Shown piece after piece: positions 56,461-64,000 of a DNA stretch of 64,000 nucleotides (its first letter is position 1; each line of letters starts with the position of its first letter). The notes below the pieces were generated by a model, which was not told the origin of the DNA, ran no database searches, and saw only the letters and a program-made list of their open reading frames with translations. Origin of the DNA: Chrysemys picta bellii. Its lineage: Eukaryota > Chordata > Testudines > Emydidae. Made by a program: the position numbers and the translations under genes. The stretch spans positions 60,351,587 through 60,415,586 of the forward strand of contig NC_088797.1 of NCBI RefSeq assembly GCF_011386835.1. Direction: 5' to 3'.

Positions 56461-56774
56461 CTATGTACAGCAAACTGAATACTTTTACCTGCTAAACCAA
56501 CTGTTTACTTGCTCCAAGAACACATGGCATCCCCTAAAAATGCCATCATCAGCCTTACAATAGTCTGTGAAGTAGTGGTTCATTGGCACCCTTATCATAT
56601 TGACATCTACCTTGACATCAGTTGGCCTGGCTGAAAAACAGGCCTTCAACTGATATTGTTGATGTTAGCTAGCCGAAGCGTCTCCACTGTTCTTCACACT
56701 TCAATATAGGTATCTAATCAGCAGTAGCATCTGGATGCCCAAACCAACATCAGAGCTCCATTGTGGTGGGTGTG

Positions 56775-56990
56775 GTGCATACACGGTAAGAGACAATCTC
56801 TGCCCCAAAGAACTTACAGTTGAAAGAGACCAAGGAAGAATTATTAGCCCTATTGTATAGAAGGGGGGTGGAGACATGGAGAAGCTAAATGACTTGCTTA
56901 AGGTTACACAGGAAATCTGTGGCAGAGCCAGGAACCGAACCTGGACCTTCCAAGTTTCAGCCCAGTGCCTTAAAGAAGTCCAAAGGCTAC
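56775..56990 (-). mobile_element. MIR/CORE-SINE-like element, reverse
   Basis: AGACAATCTCTGCCCCAAAG, AAATGACTTGCTTAAGGTTA and GAACCGAACCTGGACC follow the reversed MIR order, as at 51375. Confidence 0.55.
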
Positions 56991-57369
56991 AGTGCTTCAA
57001 GCAGAGATGACTGGAAAAGGAATTTCCATTTAGCTGGAAATTCCACAATGGTGACACTTCATTTCAAGGCAGAATAAGACACTGACATTTTGGAATTTCC
57101 ATTGAAATGGGACGATCCAATGACATGGGACAATCCACTTTGGTGTTGGCTTACCAGGTGACATACTTGCAGCCAGCTAGCCTGCCTACCCCACCCATCT
57201 GCCAGGCTGGAAATCAGATTGGCTGTTTTCTCTTGAATCTGTTGACAGAATTGACACATTCCCACAGAACATTTCAATTCCGTCTGTGCCCCTAAGAATC
57301 TATCAAAATGCCACCTGGCAAAAGGGTTCACCATTCTGTAACAGTAGCTCCTGACAGGCCTCATGAACT

Positions 57370-58394
57370 CACTACACCCAACACATTGCTTTTATAGTAT
57401 TTATACAAAGAAGGTCAAGTGAGGTATCTAGTAAAAGCTTGTGTCCTATTGAGCCTCATAATCACTGAGAGATGGATGTACTGAGGCTATTTAAGGAGTC
57501 ATGTATATAGTCTGGAAAGCAGGTTTTAAAGTCTGAGTCAAAGCGGGGTTGACGAACAGGTTTTGACCAGACAAAGGATATATATTCATTCCCCTGCCTT
57601 GGTTCACATGTAAAGTAAATAAGCATTGTAAGTCAACACAACAGAAGCCCCTTTGCATACAATGTCAACATGAAGATGTGAAGGCAACATGGAAACAGCT
57701 CACCAGGGAATTACCATGGGGTCATCCTGACTCCGGGGACAAAACAATGACTTTGGGGAATGTAAGGGGAAGGCAAAAAGACACCCCCTCATCCTTCGCT
57801 GAGGAAGCAAGGACAGTGCTTTCTGCATTTGTGAAAGGGGGACCCCATCCATTTTGGTTGGAGACACTGGGAGATTGCTTTAGGTGAGAGAAACTACTTT
57901 AGACAAAGGTTTAGCCCGTTCCAGTTCAGTTTAGACACTAGGGAGTATATTATACTTTTCGTTTGATATGTAAACATTCCTCTTTCCACCACTGTGCTCA
58001 TTCACTTTCTCTTAAGCCTTAGCTTTTGATAATAAACTTATGATTACCCGTAAATAGAGCTCAGTGCTGTGATGTGATATTGGAGCTGATCCTCAATTGA
58101 ACCAGACAAGCTGGGGACAGTTTAGCTGGTAATTTCTGAGAGTGTCCAGAAGGGTGGGAGACTTCAGGGGAATGATCCAAGAGGACAAAGCAGTTGGGGT
58201 GCACTTACCGTTAATCTGCAAAGCAAAGTAAGGGCTGCCAGAGCCCTGGGGAAATTGTTTGGGTGGCTAACAGACTGATGCTGTCAGGGAGCTGACACCC
58301 AGGTGATCATCAGCAAGTCTCTCTCCTAAAGGAGGGGAGGCGGGGGTGTTTACAAGGTGACTCATACTCCTGGGCACCCCAAGAAAGCGTCACA
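57370..58394 (+). mobile_element. LTR-like element, left end unclear
   Basis: A long unique stretch with AAAGCTTGTGTCCTATTGAG near its left, AATAAA at 58031-58036, GGTGGCTAACAGACTGATGC and a right end CACCCCAAGAAAGCGTCACA recalls reptile retroelement LTRs. I find no flanking duplication, and the left boundary is approximate. Confidence 0.4.
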
Positions 58395-59834
58395 CTATTG
58401 AATCAGCATTTTGCGACAGAACAGTTTTCCCATTGGAAAATTTTCAGCCAGCTCTAGTCTCAAGGGTTAAGTCTAATCACACAATCACAAGGGGGAGTCT
58501 AGTGATGGGCAGCCCTCCAAAGGGTCAGCGTTCAGGTTTGATTTGGTTAGCCCCAGCTTATCCAAGCCTCTGGAGACTGGGAAAGTGGGGCTGGACATCT
58601 CAACAAGCTTTCCCAGACCACCAACCATGAGCAGAAACAGCCTCTTAGCACTTCCATAATCTGCTGGACACCAGGCGTGGCCACTGCTCCACTCAGGAAA
58701 GCGTGGAAAATAAGTATTTCTCCGTGATGACTCAGAGTCCTTGGTTTAGCAATATAGCGGTCCATGGTCCAAATGAAGGAGCCTGGCTGTTCAGCAGACA
58801 GTCCACTAGGGGGCTCCAAAGCAGTTGAATGACTTCAGACTAGAGCTAGGCTGCATTTTGGGGAGGATTTCAACATTTCAAAATTTGGTTTTGTTCCAAT
58901 TCAGAACAAAAAATCAAAATTTTGATGTTTTCCACAAAATGGAATGGGACGCTGGAAGAGCCAGGTGTGCAAAGTGGCAGGAGACCAAGTTGCCTGTGCA
59001 GCCTTTATTAGGCTCTCTTGTGTGTGTGCATTATGATGCAATCTTTAAGTACATGATTGCATTGCTTTCCCCACATCTGCATGACCCCTGTCTCATTAGT
59101 GCATAAGATGGAGGTGCTCAGGGAATGAGTCAGGGTTGTATAGCAAAGGAGGCTGGTGTCTGTTGGAGCACTGCTTTGTTTGTTCACGAAGTTGGGAAGC
59201 ATGTAATGCAACATGAACAGAAAGGATGGTCTCGTGGTTTAGACACACTTGATTTCCACCCAGGAGAACTGAATTCTGTCTGCCGCAAAAGTGTAGGTGA
59301 TTCTCAGTGAGTCACAAGGGGTCATAAATTGTGCATCCGGCTTTCTGGATGCCCAGTGTGAAACATCTGGGGCCAGATTTGCAGAACTGCTGAGCACTCA
59401 CGACTGCAACTGGAGCAGATTGGCACTGTGCTTTGAACATATGGAATTCTGAGTGCTTGGAAACAAAAATCAAGCCTGGGGAGTCTCAGATTGGGAGCCC
59501 AAAGTCAGCGGATACTTTTGCCAATTTGGGCCTTAATATGTTTGCCTCATGTCCCCATTTGTAAAATAGGGTTGGTACCTCCCTATTGTCCGAAACCCCT
59601 GTGAGGTAATGCCATTACTCTTTGCAGCACTCTTATTACAGCAAGGAGCACTACGGATGAGCCCACAAGGAAGTTAACTTGGTTTTCAGTGCAAAGTTTA
59701 GATGGTGTGTAGCAAATAGGGCACAGGGCTACATTTGAATGAGGAAGATGAGAAATATTGAATCACTAGTCAGTCAGTGAGCACCATCCATGTTATGCAC
59801 TGAATGGGACAGGGATCCTGTGGAGGAAAACATT

Positions 59835-59965
59835 AGTATGTGATCTTGTCATTAAAGATAGTCTCATAATGCATATGTACCAGGGGACAAATTAAGATTG
59901 CATGGGCAACCCTAATTCTGGCATTTCTTAACTTCAGCGTGCTTGATCCAACTGTCTTTTAAATA
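59835..59965 (+). repeat. Dispersed repeat, copy 2 of 2
   Basis: This matches 8960-9105 in order and orientation (CATAATGCATATG, AATTAAG, CAACC.TAATTCTG, TTAAC). The two copies are 51 kb apart. Confidence 0.5.
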
Positions 59966-60439
59966 TGTAATATGATATATCCTAATGCAAACAGCTTTAT
60001 GTTACAGAGGACCATGGGAATCTTAGGAAGGATGTACCCAACTATTTTTTTTTAAACCTAGAGCTATCACTGGAAGAGGGAAACGAACAGATTTTATAGC
60101 TGCCACATTGTTTTGCCTGTCACAATAAAGGGTTGCCATAGGTGTTATCTGTACAGAAATTTCATGTATGTTGCTAAAAGAAAGTGATGTTTCCCTGTCC
60201 CCCAAATTCCCCCCTCACCCAAGAACTCTAGGATATCATGAAGGAAAGGAAGGAAAAATCAGATCATTTCTCCCATGCTGGTCTTGGACATTCTTATACA
60301 GTAGTTAATCTCAGAAAATGGTGATCCATATTTTGTAAATTACCAAGGACAATAATGAGAAAAGAATGTTATTTCCTTAATAATTTGGCCACAAGGGGCC
60401 TGGTGGAGGGGCTTTCCTCTTTCAGGCTGCTGAAGAAAG

Positions 60440-60670
60440 AAAGGAGATCTAATAGAGAATACACTAGGTTGGGAGTCAGAACTCTGGTTTCAGACCTGGC
60501 TTTGCATTTTACTCAGTGTGTGAGTTTGGGCAAGTTACTTCCAATGCTCTGTGCCTCAATTGGGCTATCAATAAAATGGATATCAAAATACCCGCCTTTG
60601 TGAAGTTATGTTGATCTGTGAGACTGTGGGTAAGAAATGCTGCTACTTAAATGCTAAGTACTATTACATT
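60440..60670 (+). mobile_element. MIR/CORE-SINE-like element
   Basis: ACTAGGTTGGGAGTCAGAAC, GAGTTTGGGCAAGTTACTTC and GCTATCAATAAAATGGATAT follow the MIR order, ending in AAATGCTAAGTACTATTA. Confidence 0.6.
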
Positions 60671-60769
60671 TCAATAAATGGCATGTGTGTATGTTTTAAA
60701 ATAAACTCAGCCGCCCAAGTCTATTCAAGTTACTTTTAAAACAGATTAACCAGAGTATTAGTAAGATTA

Positions 60770-61005
60770 CATCATAGGAAAGAAGGAACTGGTTTACCAG
60801 ATCAGACCAGTGGTCCAGGACCCTGTCTCAGGCAGTAGCCAGTATTAACTGCTTCACTGGAAAGTGCAAGAAATGCTGTAGTAGTACGATAGGCAATCAT
60901 CTGCCATTGGGGAAGTTTCTTCCTAGCCCCCATCATTAAGTGGTTGGCTAATGCTCTGATACAGGAGGGTTTGCTCCCTTCCAAATGTCTGGGATTTTTA
61001 ATAAA
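60770..61005 (-). mobile_element. CR1 LINE 3' UTR fragment
   Basis: CAGATCAGACCAGTGGTCCA, then GACCCTGTCTCAGGCAGTAG and GGGGAAGTTTCTTCCTAGCC, resembles the 3' UTR of the CR1 subfamily at 47931. Confidence 0.6.
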
Positions 61006-61284
61006 ACTCTAGATGTGCACATTAACCTTACATGCATTCAGCTGAGCATCAACTCCATGCAGAAAATGTTGTCCATTTTAAACTACATTTTACATATACT
61101 TACAATACTGAAAAGTTAACGTGCATTGTTATAGCAATGACTTACTAATAACTGCTTACTATAAAATATTACATACTGCGTTGCACTTCACAGAATGCAA
61201 GTGTTTTTAAAAACCTCTGCAATCCTGACACTGATTCAAGTGTTTAATATGCTTATCTAAAACATCCTGAATGCACTAACAAAG

Positions 61285-61402
61285 TGGGCATTCACCCACG
61301 AAAGCTTATGCTCCAATACATCTGTTAGTCTTAAAGGTGCCACAGAACCCTCTGTTGCTTTTTACAGATCCAGACTAACATGGCTACCCCTCTGATACTA
61401 AA
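61285..61402 (-). repeat. Short dispersed repeat, full unit
   Basis: AGTGGGCATTCACCCACGAA, AGCTTATGCTCCAATACATC, TTAAAGGTGCCACAG and TTTTTACAGATCCAGACTAA form a unit of about 118 bases, the longest copy of the family also seen at 20226 and 36307. Confidence 0.65.
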
Positions 61403-62279
61403 ATAAAAGCCTCTTTTGAAGTGAGAAAAATAATACATGTATTGGAATTCCAAAAGGGAGGATTTTTTTTATTTTGCTAATCTTTTCTAATTCGTCTAAA
61501 CAATATCTTAACCCTGTGCTGAAAAGGGTTTCCCAAAGATGCCATTGGCCCAGGCACTAATGCCAATGCTGTATTGTTTTTTTGGTTTATTTAACAACGT
61601 GCCAAATAAGCCTCAGTCTAAATATTGAACATCGCTTTTCTTCAGTTACGTGATGGGCAGTTTCCTAGACTGATTTAACAAACGCATTTCAGAATAAAGT
61701 GTTTTGGATGCAGCAGGTCTCCCATTGATGTAAGGCAGCAAAGGAAGACAGATTCCCCCACCCATTCTAGTCTTTTTAAAGCTAATACTAGGTACCACAA
61801 TACATGGAGAGAGAGAAGTTTTAGAAGGTCCCATAGGTGGCGCTGTTTCTAAGAGGCTTCTGGAATTCTTTGAAAGACTAGTTTGGATGCAAAAAAAATC
61901 GATGAAGTTTGCACAGTTGTCATCGTAGTTGGGGACTTTTTAATTATCTTAGGAGCGAGGAGACCTCTCAGAACTAGCGGGAGGCCCTTTGGAAAATCGC
62001 TTCTCCTGGCTGATAGTTTTCTGCCACGCCAAGGGCTGCTTTAAAAAAGGCGGACAGTGGTTTTTTTGGTAAACAAATGCGTCCTCTGTCGGCTTCTGGG
62101 CACGCATGGAGACTGGACGTGGCTCCCAGAGCAAAGGGAACGGGCAGCGGAGGTGTTAGCAGGGAAGCATCCAGCATTGCTCATCTAGGCAAGGAAACCT
62201 TCCACCTCTGTCACCGACACTCCGCACAGCTAGGGACAGGTTCGCAGGAGTCCGCCTGCAGCAAGCCTGCACCAGAGGA

Positions 62280-63060
62280 CGGGAGCTGTGCCCACGACCC
62301 CGGGGCCCCCCACCCCCGCAGTGCCTCTGACCCCCACCCCCCGCGCGGAGCTCCGCGAGGGCTTACCCAGCCTGGCTTTGAAGCTGCGCACCGTGTTGCC
62401 GTCCCTAGGCCGGCTGCCTTCCCGGCTGTACTTCTCGTAGAGTTTAAGCATGTGGACAGCTACCGCGTCCTGAGCGAGGCTGCCCAGCGCCGGGGAAGGC
62501 GAAGAGCCCCCCGGGGGGTCCCTGCTGCGGGAGGCGATGGCCAGGGGAGCCGCGGGGGGGCTGGGCTTGCGGCTGGCACTTTCCTCCTCCGCGGGGAGCG
62601 TGTGGCAGCCCCCCTGCCCCAGCGCCCAGAGCAGCAGCCAGCACGCCAGGCGGCCGGCCATCGGGGGGATCCTGCTGCACCGAGACCCGCGGGGAGCTGC
62701 GGAGCCGCGCGCCGGCTCGGGGATGCTGCAGCCTGGCTAGCGGCGCCCGCTGGCTGGGGCTCCAGGTTCCCCCTGCTGCAGCCGCTCTCCTGGTGCCCCG
62801 GGATGCGGGCTGGGGTGGGGAGGTGGGAGCGACCCCTCCGCGCTGCTGATGCCGAGCCCGCTCGGCCAATCCCCTGGCCCGCGAGGTGAGCAGCGCTGGC
62901 ACCGGGGCTGGGGGAGGTCGGGCTGGGCTGGGGGCACGGGGGGAGGGACACACACACCCGACCATGCGCGGCTCTGAAATTGACTCGCCGGGGGGCGAGG
63001 GTTTCCGGGGGCTGGGAAAGTTTGCAGGGAGCGCTACGGTTAGTTCCCTCTGCTTCCAAT
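62280..63060. promoter_or_regulatory. CpG-rich promoter region of GDF10
   Basis: The sequence around GDF10 exon 1 is strongly GC-rich with many CpG, in contrast to the AT-rich introns. No TATA box is seen just upstream of 62661. A CpG-island promoter is inferred. The transcription start cannot be placed from sequence alone. Confidence 0.65.
62367..62661 (-). CDS. GDF10: GDF10 (BMP3B) exon 1: signal peptide and prodomain start
   Basis: The first coding exon starts at ATG 62661-62659 (context CCCCGATGG, G at +4) and ends at 62367 after 98 codons plus one base, followed by donor GTAAGC. The product begins with a signal peptide ([19 protein letters not shown]), a low-complexity linker rich in S, P and A, then [40 protein letters not shown]. 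The [17 protein letters not shown] and [11 protein letters not shown] blocks are those of GDF10. The joined protein of 464 residues is slightly shorter than human GDF10 (478), mainly in the linker. A frame that continues past the donor is only read-through into the intron. Confidence 0.95.
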
Positions 63061-64000
63061 ACAGCGTCTGCATTAATTCGAGCTCAGCCACTGATGGGAG
63101 ACACATGCCGCGGCTGGGGCCCCAACCTGAACAGGGAAGCACCTTGGGTTCCATAAAGCCAGGGGAAGGAAGGAGGAGAGGTTAGGACATGATCATAGGG
63201 AGACAGCTAGGAGGAAGTCGCTCTAGTAAGCAAGTAGTAGAGAGGGATCGGTAGATGGGAGCAGAAATACTCATAAAGCAAGAGGGATACACTGATAGAT
63301 GCCGAAAGAAACAGAGGGATTGTTAGATTGGATTAAAGCAAAACCTACCGTGCAATCTCAAAAGGCATTACCCCTCTCTGTTTGCTGCAAGAATGTAGGA
63401 GAGGTGAATCAATCAGCTAGCAATTGTTATGTATTCTTGCGAGAGCTAACCTGAGCTGTCCTGCCATGAAACAAGGCTCATTGCTAATTCTGAAGCAGGT
63501 ATTTAAATTGCAAGGGTTAAAGGGGGAGGAAAGGCTTGGAGTTTGAGCATTGGAAGCATTTCTGAGTGTGATCTGAAGCGGGAAGAGGCAGGAGGGATTT
63601 CTGAAGGGTTTACTTGGGCTGGGAATTGAGTTAGGTGTATGTTGCATCATGGCCAAGTCGTCATGTGATGCAGGTTTTTCTGAACTACAGGTCATAGCTG
63701 CCCAGTGGATATAAATGTAGTAACAGTGAACTGCAGTTTTCAAGTTGATCTGTGAGGGAGAGGTGTGTATTTGAACTGAATTAGTTCATTCTGCCTCTCT
63801 TTTTAAAGTTGTTCCTCCCAAAGCCAAGACAAGTTACTTTTCTTGGAGAGTACACAATGCAATAATTGAAAAAATTGTTGGAAAAAGCTCCTGTTGCTGT
63901 GTATAACACAACCTTTTTGTGATTTTCTAACCTTGGAGTGTCAGATTGGAGCAGATACTATTGAAAGCCTCTGAACTACAAGTTTGTCGTTTTTGGACGG
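63061..64000. other. Region upstream of GDF10
   Basis: No gene or clear transposon is seen. The sequence turns AT-rich from about 63180. Any distal GDF10 regulatory element here is not marked by a recognisable motif. Confidence 0.35.

Larger units (their letters stand above)
51156..62366 (-). other. GDF10 intron 1 (about 11.2 kb)
   Basis: A phase-1 intron runs from donor GTAAGC (62366) to acceptor TTCTTGCAG (51156). Besides the listed repeats, 53006-53970, 54476-55500, 55600-56220, 58400-59210, 59970-60435 and 61410-62360 show no gene and little recognisable structure. Parts near 57000-57260 and 58850-58960 are AT-rich with recurring AAATTCC and AAAATTTT phrases. Confidence 0.85.

Noticed and set aside
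62444..63154. A 236-residue frame and others overlapping GDF10 exon 1
   Set aside because: They are alternative frames of a CpG-rich region; only the frame with signal peptide and GDF10 motifs, joined by splice sites, is supported.

Overview
The window is nuclear DNA of an amniote vertebrate, most likely a turtle. This rests on intron-containing GDF genes with amniote-type proteins and on a dense, multi-generation repeat load: CR1/L3 LINEs on both strands, MIR-type SINEs, non-autonomous hAT elements with 8-bp target duplications, a Harbinger element carrying a MYB-like gene, a Tigger-like element, a solo LTR and a Ty3/gypsy pol remnant. The turtle assignment is inference from the repeat mix; a crocodilian is the main alternative.

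Three protein-coding genes are present, all on the minus strand and head to tail. At the left edge is the 5' end of RBP3 (IRBP, the retinoid carrier of the interphotoreceptor matrix), cut by the window boundary after about 388 codons. Next is a complete two-exon GDF2 (BMP9): exon 1 at 24796-25141, exon 2 at 21925-22871, 430 residues. On the right is a complete three-exon GDF10 (BMP3B): exons 62367-62661, 50248-51155 and 35089-35280, 464 residues, introns of about 11.2 and 15.0 kb, with a GC-rich, CpG-rich promoter region. The order RBP3-GDF2-GDF10 on one strand is the same as at human 10q11.22.

Region by region: 1-1350 RBP3 exon 1 and proximal promoter; 1.4-21.8 kb intergenic DNA with a 3.7-kb CR1 split by a hAT element, a second CR1 split by another hAT, GC-rich hAT-like elements and minisatellites; 21.8-25.1 kb GDF2; 25.1-34.2 kb intergenic DNA with an old CR1, a solo LTR, a 2-kb Harbinger and an L3/CR1 split by a Tigger-like element; 34.2-62.7 kb GDF10, whose introns contain a gypsy pol fragment, LTR-like sequence, several CR1s, minisatellites and a hAT enclosing an LTR-like unit with a TATA box; 62.7-64 kb GDF10 upstream DNA.

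GDF2 and GDF10 are secreted TGF-beta superfamily ligands with signal peptide, prodomain, basic cleavage site and a seven-cysteine mature domain. RBP3 is functionally unrelated and linked only by conserved position. I found no bacterial-type system, CRISPR array, tRNA or rRNA gene, and no clear previously undescribed system. The most unusual material is a set of nested transposons with readable target duplications and a family of GC-rich hAT-like elements that carry minisatellites.
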